Part shown: positions 7,825 to 14,638 of the stretch, piece after piece
Numbering within the stretch: position 1 is the stretch's first letter
Layout: every line of letters begins with the position of its first letter
From: Peptococcaceae bacterium BRH_c23
GTDB lineage: Bacteria > Bacillota_B > Desulfitobacteriia > Desulfitobacteriales > Desulfitobacteriaceae
NCBI GenBank assembly: GCA_000961805.1
Contig: LADV01000125.1
Span: 1 to 14,638 of the forward strand
Reading direction: 5' to 3'
Length of the DNA: 14,638 nt
Notes under the pieces: generated by a model
Told to the model about the DNA's origin: nothing
The model's input: only the letters and a program-made list of their open reading frames with translations
Database searches by the model: none
Position numbers and translations under genes: made by a program

Positions 7825-8000
7825 AGCTTTTGGGATTCCTACTTTATTGTATCATGTATACAAATTGGGATTTAATAGATTTTTTGATTTGAGACATAAG
7901 AAAGTTCTATAAAATAAGAAATATTAATCTATGGGCTGAAAAAGGATATGAACAAGTTACAAAATAGCTCAAAATATATCTAAAAGAAAGGGTGATTTTC

Positions 8001-8564
8001 ATGATTATCAATGAGACCTTAAGAACCCTTAAGCAGCGCAGGAGTATCAGAAGTTTTAGAGATGAACAGATCAAGGAAGAAGAATTACAAGCGGTACTGG
8101 AAGCGGGGCTGTATGCACCTAACGCCGGGGATCAAGCGTGGCATTTTACTGTAATTCAAAACAAGGAACTGCTGGACAGGCTGAATCTTGCTGCTAAAGA
8201 AGGCGCTAAACAACTGGATATTGAAGGTTTAGAGGAAATGGCGAATAATGAGCAGTACAATTGTTTATACGGTGCACCGACACTGATCATAGTCTCTGGC
8301 AAGCAGGCCCCTATACCTCTCGAAGCGGATTGCGCTGCCGCAACTCAGAACTTGCTCTTAGCCGCAGAGTCGATCGGGCTGGGGTCGTGCTGGATTTACT
8401 TTGTCATATTTGCGTTTTATTCACCACTAGGTCCTGAATTGAGCAAAGAACTGAAAATACCCGAGGGCTACAAGCCTTATTATTCGGCTGTGCTAGGATA
8501 TAAGCAGGACTCAGTTGTCAATGTACCCGTCAGAAAGCCCAACCTCATTACCTACATCAGATAA
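8001..8564 (+). CDS. Nitroreductase-family FMN-dependent oxidoreductase
   Basis: With the start at ATG 8001 the protein has 187 residues. It shows the family pattern: LKQRRSIRSF (10-19, FMN phosphate contact), EAGLYAPNAGDQAWHF, LYGAPTLIIV, then AATQNLLLAAESIGLGSCW and a C-terminal GYKPYYSAVLGY. Such enzymes are usually dimeric flavoproteins that reduce nitro compounds, quinones or enones with NAD(P)H; the substrate cannot be told here. GTG 7992 would add three residues, but AAAGGGTGA just before ATG 8001 fits a ribosome binding site and makes 8001 the better start. Terminators flank the gene, so it is probably transcribed alone. Confidence 0.88.
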   Translation: MIINETLRTLKQRRSIRSFRDEQIKEEELQAVLEAGLYAPNAGDQAWHFTVIQNKELLDRLNLAAKEGAKQLDIEGLEEMANNEQYNCLYGAPTLIIVSGKQAPIPLEADCAAATQNLLLAAESIGLGSCWIYFVIFAFYSPLGPELSKELKIPEGYKPYYSAVLGYKQDSVVNVPVRKPNLITYIR

Positions 8565-8573
8565 TCTTAACAT

Positions 8574-8622
8574 GCAAAGAACAGTTCTCCTGCCATTGAA
8601 GGCATAGAGGGCTGTTCTTTGC
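8574..8622 (+). terminator. Long hairpin terminator after the nitroreductase gene
   Basis: GCAAAGAACAG (8574-8584) pairs exactly with CTGTTCTTTGC (8612-8622). CTC/GAG (8587-8589/8607-8609) and TGCC/GGCA (8591-8594/8601-8604) extend the stem. GTTTGT follows. It isolates the nitroreductase gene from the helicase cassette. Confidence 0.65.
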
Positions 8623-8645
8623 GTTTGTATATCCTTTAAAAGAAA

Positions 8646-8720
8646 ATCAAACCTCCGTTTGATGATTAATATGATATCGCTGTTATATAATTTACATTCC
8701 CGTTTATTGCGATGTAAATT
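8646..8720. repeat. Two inverted repeats upstream of the helicase cassette
   Basis: ATCAAAC (8646-8652) and GTTTGAT (8657-8663) flank CTCC. AATTTACAT (8689-8697) and ATGTAAATT (8712-8720) flank 14 bases. They lie in the 283-base A/T-rich gap before the cassette and could be operators or element remnants. No gene with a ribosome binding site is visible in this gap. Confidence 0.4.
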
Positions 8721-8793
8721 AAAAAGAAATTGGCAGGTATTAGTTGAAAAATATAGAAGTAACAACAATGATTAGATTGAAGAAGATTAGAGC

Positions 8794-8817
8794 TATAAAT
8801 GTGGCACAAGGGCCCTT
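8794..8817 (+). promoter_or_regulatory. Possible -10 and palindromic operator before the helicase gene
   Basis: TATAAA at 8794-8799 is a possible -10, with only a poor -35 (TTAGAT, 8772-8777). The perfect ten-base palindrome AAGGGCCCTT (8808-8817) would then cover the start of transcription, a typical operator position. It is unusually GC-rich for this A/T-rich region. Its regulatory role is inference. Confidence 0.3.
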
Positions 8818-8850
8818 AGATTAACAAATCATCTTAGTAGGAGAGTTAGT

Positions 8851-11800
8851 ATGAATAACTATTACAAGATATTAGATACAGCAGTGAATATCATTGCGCC
8901 TGGTAGCAGGTTTACACAATCAAAAATAATTGAAGATTCTATTAAAGATGTATTAATTAATAAATATGGAAGTGAATGGGCTGAACAAAAGGAGCTTTTT
9001 TTAAATTGCTACGAATCTTTAAGAAATCGTAATAGAAAAGAGTCGTATGTTGGTGATATTCCATACTTTTATTCAATGCATTATATGTTGTTAAATATTC
9101 CCATGGTTCAGCTTGTGCTACTTCAATTGCTGAGAAGAAAAAGAATGTCCAGAGAACTGCGAGTCCTTGATATCGGAAGTGGGGTAGGCACTACAACTTT
9201 TGCCTTACTTGATTTAATAACCTTGCTCGATAATCTATGTAAGCTCCATGGTGAAGAAAGCTTTTTTGATAAAGTAGAGATCAATTCGATGGAGAGGTCC
9301 GAGGACAATATAAAGGTCTATGCAGAAAATGTTAGTTATTTTTCAAGTAGATTAACCAATATCGCGGATCTTAAAAATATTACAATTAATTCCCCCAAGC
9401 AAGCAGCTATAACTGATCAAATCATAACCGGGAAGTATGATCTAGTCGTATTATCAAATATCACTTCTGAGCTAAATTATAAAAGCATAAAACATCTACT
9501 CATTCAAACGTCGAATAATCTCACAACGAATGGAGATATAATTCTTATTGAACCCGCAAGCGAATCGGCTATCAAGTCGCTAAACCGCTTGAAGCATGAA
9601 GTCCATCATATAACAAACTTAAAAAGTATAGCATCATGTGGTAGTTGTGGACGTTGTGATCAATGTTGGGTTTTTCATACGTCTAATAGTTCAAAGGGTG
9701 ATTTAATTAGTTATATTGATCGTCTCTATGCGGAAAAACATGAACCTGAATATATTGATGATTTTTACAAGAACAGATTAAAATGGGGATTTAGTATTTT
9801 ATCTAATAGTTGTCTTGGGGATATATGCACAGACTTATCTACTTTGAATTTAGGCTCAGGTAATATCGTTAAAGTGAATGTTGTTGGTGATAGAATCAAT
9901 AATACCTATAAGTTTTGTGATGGTCATGGGAACCAAGGCCTCATTGTGGGGAAAGACATTGAGTTAGGGCATTTTAAATTTGGAGACTTACTCGAATTTA
10001 AAAATATAACTATCGAGAAATCTAATGGTTTAAAAATAGTGTGTTTATCCAATTCACAAGTTTATAAGTATTATTCAAATTCAGATAGAAGTAAGTCCAT
10101 ATTTAATAATGTAAACCAGAAGAACTTGACATATCTATTAAAGAGATTATGGGGATTTGATGAGTTTAGAGAAGGTCAGTACGAATTAGTAAAAGGTGCT
10201 CTAATGGGTAAGGATATTTTAGGAATACTTCCTACTGGCGCTGGAAAAACCCTTTGCTATCTGTTGCCAGCCCTGCTAGGGAACGGAGTGTCGTTAATTG
10301 TTTCACCCTTAAAATCTTTAATCAAAGACCAGATTTCAAATCTCAAGACTATTGGATTTGAGTATGTGGATTATATTGATGGTTCAGAATCGGTTGCCGA
10401 AAGGCGACAAACGTTAAGCAGATTTAAGGCAGGTAGTTTGAAGGTCTTATATGTATTAGCAGAAAGACTCCAAATGAGAGACTTTCAACTAGAATTACAA
10501 GAGGAATTAAAGAACATTAGCCTTGATTATTATATTATTGATGAAGCACATTGTTCATCCGAATGGGGACATGATTTCAGACCATCATATTTAAAACTTA
10601 TAGATGTAGTTACAACGCTTGGCTCTGCAAATATTATTGCAGTAACTGCCACAGTATCTCCAAAAGTCAAAGAAGATATCCTGAAAACGTTTAGGATAAA
10701 TGAGGCCAATGTAATATGTTCAAAATCCTTAGCTCGTAATGAAATTAGCTTTCAAGTTATTAATCTACCTATTGAAAGTGGCAAAGAGTTCAATTTGAGA
10801 AAGGCGTTAATAGAAGACATACCCATGATTTTGCAAAAGAAAGATATACATGAACTTCATAAAGACGGTTCAGGTATTATCTTCACAATCTATGCAAATG
10901 CGCGGGGTGCGACTACCAGGTCATATGGAACAAAACATATTCTTAATGAAGTCAGATTAAGTGGGATTGAGTCGAATCTCTATCATTCTAAGCTAAGTGA
11001 TATTGAAAGATCCGATATACAAGATAAGTTCAAAACGGATAAATTTCCGTTACTCGTCTCAACAAAGGGCTTCGGAATGGGAATTGATAAATCCAACCTT
11101 AGGTATATTATTCATATGTGCTACTCAAATTCTCTAGAGGCATATTATCAAGAAGCTGGACGATTAGGACATGATAGACAGCATGCTCACTCAATTATCA
11201 TTTCAAGAGCAAGAACACCGGATTGTATCCAGCACCGAGCTAGTATAAATAATTATGAACCCGAATGTGTCTACGGATGGAGATGCAAATATACAAATGG
11301 GATAAAATGTGATTATGGGATGCAGGCAAAATTGATTAATGAAAAATATCCGGATGCCAATGAAATGACTCTTAATCTTAACAACTGCTATCAGTTTCTG
11401 GTACAGAATTCAAATTGCAAGCCAAAGTTTACATTCGCTATTCAAGCAAACAACTCTAACAAATATCAAACATACTTGTTTTATTTTCAGATGCAAGGAA
11501 TCATTATAAATTATTATACGTTAAGTTATTTTGATGATGGTAGTGTGAAATTTGAAGTAGAAGTTAATCCAAACGTTTTTATTGATCCGAACCTGGCAAG
11601 CGTAATAGAACGAATAATAACGAGGCTCCAAAGCATTAAAAGACAGAAGTATAATATGTTAGAAAGTATTTGGCAGTATGTTAACAATGATACAAAATGT
11701 AGACGTCAATTTCTGATGGATTATTTTCAAGACCCTGTGAGTTACGGTATAGAAGGTTGTAAATTCTGTGATATTGAAGGTATAAGTAAGGAAAAGTCCA

Positions 11801-12309
11801 TTTCGGTTACAAGAGAGTTAAGAATCGATAAATTATTTACTGATTATCATAATCTAATGGCTTCAAATAGGTTGGATTACCCAAAAGCTAAAGAATTGCT
11901 TAATATTATGTATGAAGAAAACGAACAAGAACGTGCCAAGATTAAAGCAATGAAGCACCTAGAAGATTATACGGATAATCCGGTAGCGCTTTATTTCAGA
12001 AGTCTGATCACTCTCAAAAGAGATAAAGCTGATGCCTATGCAAGAAATCAAGCCTTTGAACTAGTTTCTTCATTTTTTAGAAATAACGACACTAAGGCAG
12101 TTATAGGGGTTCTAAACGACATTATTGATATTAACGAAAAACTAGTAGAGGAAATACTAATAACGAATGAAGCGTTGATTATTAATTTGGAAGTTGCCAA
12201 TTGTTTAATTAAAGACTTAGGAAGTGATACCACTAAAGAAATTGTTTACAAGCTATTTATTAATAGCAAAATTAAGACCCTAAACAATAAATTGGCAAGG
12301 AGCAATTAA
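8851..12309 (+). CDS. Rsm22-like methyltransferase fused to a RecQ-family helicase
   Basis: The 1152-residue protein has two enzymatic halves. Residues 100-275 look like a class I SAM methyltransferase, with VLDIGSGVG at 105-113 and DLVVLSNITSEL. A cysteine cluster C263/C266/C269/C272 follows, then an OB-like stretch (about 338-385) with YKFCDGHG and KFGD, an order resembling Rsm22 proteins. Residues 430-800 are a RecQ-like helicase: FREGQ (Q443), PTGAGKT (461-467), DEAH (564-567), TAT (599-601), GFGMGID (740-746) and QEAGRLGHDR (767-776). A RecQ-type zinc motif has C950, C970 and C973; residues 1000-1152 are helical and unknown. In motif VI a histidine (774) replaces the usual second arginine. 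A GGAG site precedes ATG 8851. The gene is A/T-rich and coupled to the next one. DNA repair or phage defence are possible roles; neither is shown. Confidence 0.82.
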   Translation: MNNYYKILDTAVNIIAPGSRFTQSKIIEDSIKDVLINKYGSEWAEQKELFLNCYESLRNRNRKESYVGDIPYFYSMHYMLLNIPMVQLVLLQLLRRKRMSRELRVLDIGSGVGTTTFALLDLITLLDNLCKLHGEESFFDKVEINSMERSEDNIKVYAENVSYFSSRLTNIADLKNITINSPKQAAITDQIITGKYDLVVLSNITSELNYKSIKHLLIQTSNNLTTNGDIILIEPASESAIKSLNRLKHEVHHITNLKSIASCGSCGRCDQCWVFHTSNSSKGDLISYIDRLYAEKHEPEYIDDFYKNRLKWGFSILSNSCLGDICTDLSTLNLGSGNIVKVNVVGDRINNTYKFCDGHGNQGLIVGKDIELGHFKFGDLLEFKNITIEKSNGLKIVCLSNSQVYKYYSNSDRSKSIFNNVNQKNLTYLLKRLWGFDEFREGQYELVKGALMGKDILGILPTGAGKTLCYLLPALLGNGVSLIVSPLKSLIKDQISNLKTIGFEYVDYIDGSESVAERRQTLSRFKAGSLKVLYVLAERLQMRDFQLELQEELKNISLDYYIIDEAHCSSEWGHDFRPSYLKLIDVVTTLGSANIIAVTATVSPKVKEDILKTFRINEANVICSKSLARNEISFQVINLPIESGKEFNLRKALIEDIPMILQKKDIHELHKDGSGIIFTIYANARGATTRSYGTKHILNEVRLSGIESNLYHSKLSDIERSDIQDKFKTDKFPLLVSTKGFGMGIDKSNLRYIIHMCYSNSLEAYYQEAGRLGHDRQHAHSIIISRARTPDCIQHRASINNYEPECVYGWRCKYTNGIKCDYGMQAKLINEKYPDANEMTLNLNNCYQFLVQNSNCKPKFTFAIQANNSNKYQTYLFYFQMQGIIINYYTLSYFDDGSVKFEVEVNPNVFIDPNLASVIERIITRLQSIKRQKYNMLESIWQYVNNDTKCRRQFLMDYFQDPVSYGIEGCKFCDIEGISKEKSISVTRELRIDKLFTDYHNLMASNRLDYPKAKELLNIMYEENEQERAKIKAMKHLEDYTDNPVALYFRSLITLKRDKADAYARNQAFELVSSFFRNNDTKAVIGVLNDIIDINEKLVEEILITNEALIINLEVANCLIKDLGSDTTKEIVYKLFINSKIKTLNNKLARSN

Positions 12310-12310
12310 A

Positions 12311-13060
12311 TTGGATTTGCTTAAATTAGATGAAAGATTAGAAAAAGACATAACTCATTTAGAGAAGAGTCTCGATGAATATGAAAAGTTAGTCAATGAA
12401 ACTTCAGATTTAAAATATACTCTTGAAAGTCAAATGAAAGAATTAAAAGTAGCCTATGATGAAGAAATAAAACATCTCAATGCGAAATATATTAGCGATA
12501 AAGAACTATCCTCAAAGTCTATAGAAAGTTTTAATGATTATTACAAGAAAGTAGTTACATTATTTAATGATATTGAGTTAAAAAAAGGTGTATTTGAATT
12601 ATACATAAATCAGATGAATCAAGCCTATGAGGAAAAGTGGAAAGATATTCAAGTTAAAAATGAAAATAACCTATCTGATCTAGACGTAAAGGTTAATGAA
12701 AAGATTAATAAACTCGAAGAAGAAAATAAAAGAGAACTGATGAAAATTATTAATTCTCTCACAACCAATGAAAAGGAAATAGCACCATCTAAAAAGGAAG
12801 TTGCAAAGTTTATTAGTGAAGAAGTTTATAAGTTGTTAAAAAATAATAATGTTCTTGATGAAATTATGGAGAAAATCAATACTGATACTTCTAAGCTAAA
12901 AAGTGAATTAGAACGGAGTTTAATGAATCTTTCTGAAGAGTTTTTTAAAGAGACAATGCGCGCTGATGACAAATATAAAGAATTAGCTAAGAACTTTAAA
13001 ATATTTGTGGCCATCAACAGTGTCTTGTTTATAATACTATTGATATTGATTTTACGATAG
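12311..13060 (+). CDS. Coiled-coil protein with one C-terminal membrane anchor
   Basis: The 249-residue protein is rich in Lys, Glu and Asn with heptad-like patterns through about residue 220, suggesting long coiled coils. It ends with a hydrophobic stretch at about 231-248 (IFVAINSVLFIILLILIL) followed by a single Arg, so it should be tail-anchored with the coils in the cytoplasm. No enzymatic motif is visible and I do not recognise a family. The start is TTG at 12311, one base after the helicase stop, with AAGGAG at 12297-12302 inside the end of the helicase gene. This spacing implies translational coupling and a joint role, perhaps tethering or sensing at the membrane (inference). No terminator separates it from uppP. 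Confidence 0.78.
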   Translation: MDLLKLDERLEKDITHLEKSLDEYEKLVNETSDLKYTLESQMKELKVAYDEEIKHLNAKYISDKELSSKSIESFNDYYKKVVTLFNDIELKKGVFELYINQMNQAYEEKWKDIQVKNENNLSDLDVKVNEKINKLEEENKRELMKIINSLTTNEKEIAPSKKEVAKFISEEVYKLLKNNNVLDEIMEKINTDTSKLKSELERSLMNLSEEFFKETMRADDKYKELAKNFKIFVAINSVLFIILLILILR

Positions 13061-13170
13061 TTTGATGAATACTGATTCAAGTCGATACCCGTATTTTGGT
13101 TGCCATAATGGGGTTATAGCAAGTGCACTCTATTTCAAGAACAAGATGTTAAATAGGGAGAGATAAAACA

Positions 13171-13986
13171 ATGTTATTTAGTGAGATTATCAAAGCAATT
13201 ATGCTTGGGGTTGTTGAGGGTATCACGGAGTGGCTACCTATCAGTAGCACAGGGCATATGATTTTAGTCGATGAATTTTTACAGCTAAACATGAGTGAAG
13301 CGTTTAAAGAAATGTTTTTTGTAGTTATTCAGCTTGGCGCAATTATGGCAGTTGTGGTTTTGTATTGGAACAAACTAATTCCATTTTCTCTCAAAAGAAA
13401 GCTAACAATTAGAAATGATACAATATTGCTGTGGTTAAAAATCCTTGCTGCTTGTGTTCCTGCAGCGATCATTGGTCTGTTGTGGGACGATGAAATTGAT
13501 GCACTATTTTATAACTATCAGACCGTTGCAGTAATGCTAATTCTGTATGGCATTCTGTTTATCCTTATCGAGAGTAGAAACGGAAAAATAAAACCGAAGA
13601 TTAATAACCTATCACAAATTTCATATCAAACTGCCATTATGATAGGTTTATTTCAATTATTGGCATTGGTTCCTGGTACTTCTCGCTCGGGAGCAACCAT
13701 TCTCGGAGCAATACTCATAGGAACATCGAGAACGGTGGCCGCAGAGTTTACATTTTTTTTGGCTATTCCAGTTATGTTCGGTGCAAGCCTATTAAAAATT
13801 TATAAATTTGGTTTAAATTTTACTAATGATGAACTTACCATTTTATTCACAGGGATGATCGTTGCTTTTGTAGTCTCAATCTTGGCAATTAAATTCTTGG
13901 TAGGTTATATTAAGAAGCACGATTTCAAGGCATTTGGGTGGTATAGAATTGTATTAGGTATCATAGTTGTATTATATTTCTGGTAA
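13171..13986 (+). CDS. uppP: Undecaprenyl-diphosphatase UppP (BacA)
   Basis: The 271-residue polytopic membrane enzyme removes a phosphate from undecaprenyl diphosphate to recycle the lipid carrier for peptidoglycan and other wall polymers. Extra copies give bacitracin resistance. Catalytic signatures are intact: [14 protein letters not shown] (E16, E20, H29) and [10 protein letters not shown] (168-177, with R172). Length and hydrophobic profile fit the family. The start ATG has AGGGAGAG about 10 bases upstream. It follows the coiled-coil gene by 110 bases with no clear terminator or promoter between them, so read-through from the helicase cassette is possible. A functional link with that cassette is not indicated. 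Confidence 0.93.
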   Translation: MLFSEIIKAIMLGVVEGITEWLPISSTGHMILVDEFLQLNMSEAFKEMFFVVIQLGAIMAVVVLYWNKLIPFSLKRKLTIRNDTILLWLKILAACVPAAIIGLLWDDEIDALFYNYQTVAVMLILYGILFILIESRNGKIKPKINNLSQISYQTAIMIGLFQLLALVPGTSRSGATILGAILIGTSRTVAAEFTFFLAIPVMFGASLLKIYKFGLNFTNDELTILFTGMIVAFVVSILAIKFLVGYIKKHDFKAFGWYRIVLGIIVVLYFW

Positions 13987-14002
13987 TGAGATTTTAAATG
14001 GA

Positions 14003-14060
14003 ATGGAATGGAAATAATGTGCAAATTGGTAACAATTTTTGAACATGATTTCCATTCCAT
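14003..14060. repeat. 13-bp inverted repeat after uppP
   Basis: ATGGAATGGAAAT (14003-14015) and ATTTCCATTCCAT (14048-14060) are exact complements 32 bases apart. The left arm lies in a short tandem TGGAA run (14000-14013). It could be the uppP terminator or a remnant flanking the IS66 insertion. Confidence 0.5.
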
Positions 14061-14110
14061 ATATACGTAAGCGGTGGACGTAAATGTCAAATAGTAGGCA
14101 CATAACTAAA

Positions 14111-14142
14111 AAATCAACCCAACCATCAGGTCGGATTGATTT
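14111..14142. terminator. Stem-loop at the 3' end of the IS66 transposase
   Basis: AAATCAA (14111-14117) pairs with TTGATTT (14136-14142). Short CC/GG pairs at 14119-14120/14133-14134 and 14123-14124/14129-14130 continue the stem around ATCA. T-rich sequence follows on the plus strand and an A-rich side precedes it, so it could terminate transcription from both directions. Confidence 0.45.
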
Positions 14143-14453
14143 TAAGTTTTATTTTGTTTGTAACAGTCTGTCGGCAGCTCCTTTGACCATGGAACGAATT
14201 TTTCAATCAACTCCGGATGGTTTATGAAATCTGTGTTCGGCATCTGTTTCAATATGTATACCAAATAATTATATGGCTTTAGGTTATTATTTCTGGCTGT
14301 CGTGACAACGCTATAGATTATGGCGCTAGCCGTTGCTCCCCGAGGCGTTTCCATAGTGACCCAGTTTTTGCGGCCAATTGTGAAGGGGCGTAGGCTTCGT
14401 TCCGCTAGGTTGTTCGAAAGTTCACACCTTCCGTCTAAAAGAGTCTGTTTCAA
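14142..14453 (-). pseudogene. IS66 transposase (TnpC) C-terminal fragment
   Basis: The roughly 100 residues match the C-terminal end of IS66 TnpC transposases: LLDGRCELSNNLAERSLRPF, then IGRKNWV and SAIIYSVVTTARNNNLKPYNYL. The segment SNN.AERS carries the conserved acidic residue region of the DDE catalytic domain. A full TnpC has about 500 residues. Going upstream, the frame holds only eight codons beyond the TTG at 14451-14453 before a TGA, and the IS66 similarity ends at about the same place. The gene is therefore 5'-truncated, probably by another insertion or deletion with a junction near 14445-14455. It cannot produce an active transposase. Confidence 0.8.
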
Positions 14454-14638
14454 AAAAGCAAAACCAAACTTATCTCAACCCGGTTAAGGAACAAACGTGC
14501 CCCTTGGTCTGTGATTTTTACTCCTTGCAAAAGCCCCCGAAAGAGTTCCTAATACTGAGAACGGATAGTCACAAAAAAGCTTCCTAAAAAGGCCATACTA
14601 CTCCCTTGGTTCCATTTGGGGCTGGATGCCAAGGTGCA
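14454..14638. other. Unassigned sequence at the right edge, possible second mobile-element end
   Basis: No gene is recognised here. On the minus strand a frame open from the edge closes after 28 codons with a TAG. The motif GTGCCCCTTGGTC (14498-14510) recalls 'ACCAAGGGGAC'-type ends of REP-like or Y1-transposase elements in Firmicutes. CCTTGG (14604-14609) and CCAAGG (14629-14634) form a hairpin at the very edge. This may be the element that truncated the IS66 gene. Confidence 0.3.

Larger units (their letters stand above)
14067..14453 (-). mobile_element. IS66-family element, right terminus and 3' remnant
   Basis: GTAAGCGGTGG starts at 14067 and resembles the GTAAGCG-type terminal inverted repeat of IS66-family elements as I remember them. 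The transposase C-terminal region ends 75 bases inside it, the usual layout. The eight bases just outside (14059-14066, ATATATAC) are a candidate target duplication. The other end is not in this window, and the coding sequence stops abruptly near 14450, so the element is probably truncated or interrupted. Confidence 0.55.

Noticed and set aside
8744..8824. 26-codon TTG-start frame before the helicase gene, a possible leader peptide
   Set aside because: The ribosome binding site is weak and there is no attenuator-like hairpin after it, so chance is the simpler explanation.
13171..13986. uppP as a third member of the helicase cassette
   Set aside because: It is a normal, widely conserved cell-wall gene with its own strong ribosome binding site and a 110-base gap. 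Proximity alone does not support a shared role.
1..14638. CRISPR array, tRNA or rRNA genes
   Set aside because: No regularly spaced direct repeats and no tRNA cloverleaf or rRNA-like sequence were found on reading through.

Overview
The window looks like a low-GC, Gram-positive, spore-former-type genome. Signs are strong AGGAGG-like ribosome binding sites, frequent TTG/GTG starts, a DbpA/YxiN-type DEAD-box helicase paired with a YwbE-like protein, and a cell-wall amidase with a CWB2-like tail. Protein resemblance and the mobile elements suggest a Clostridia/Peptococcaceae relative such as Desulfosporosinus or Desulfitobacterium; this is inferred from memory, since no search was run.

Left part (1-2900). 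A 5' transposase fragment runs off the left edge on the minus strand. Next to it, on the plus strand, is a run of tandem hairpins (about 350-466) that resembles a HEARO/omega RNA, the guide RNA of IscB/IsrB-type nucleases, but no IscB gene follows. Downstream are a membrane-anchored HEXXH metallopeptidase of the MA clan, a 370-base intergenic stretch with two strong hairpins, and a prophage-type N-acetylmuramoyl-L-alanine amidase.

Middle part (2900-8640). This holds ordinary chromosomal genes: an EamA/DMT transporter split by one in-frame TAA, a dbpA-ywbE operon closed by a terminator, a large lipoprotein of unknown function, and a small nitroreductase.

Right part (8640-13060) is the most interesting. 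It is an A/T-rich two-gene cassette. The first gene encodes 1152 residues that join an Rsm22-like methyltransferase half (SAM motif, four-cysteine cluster, OB-like segment) to a RecQ-family DEAH helicase with a RecQ-type zinc motif and an unknown helical tail. The second starts one base after the first stops, uses a TTG start with its ribosome binding site inside the first gene, and encodes a coiled-coil protein with one C-terminal membrane anchor. This layout (nucleic-acid enzyme plus membrane partner, near transposons, A/T-rich) fits an uncharacterised defence or mobile-element-control module, although nothing in the sequence proves that role. An uppP (bacA) gene follows, then a probable IS66-family terminus with a 5'-truncated transposase remnant on the minus strand, then unassigned sequence to the right edge.
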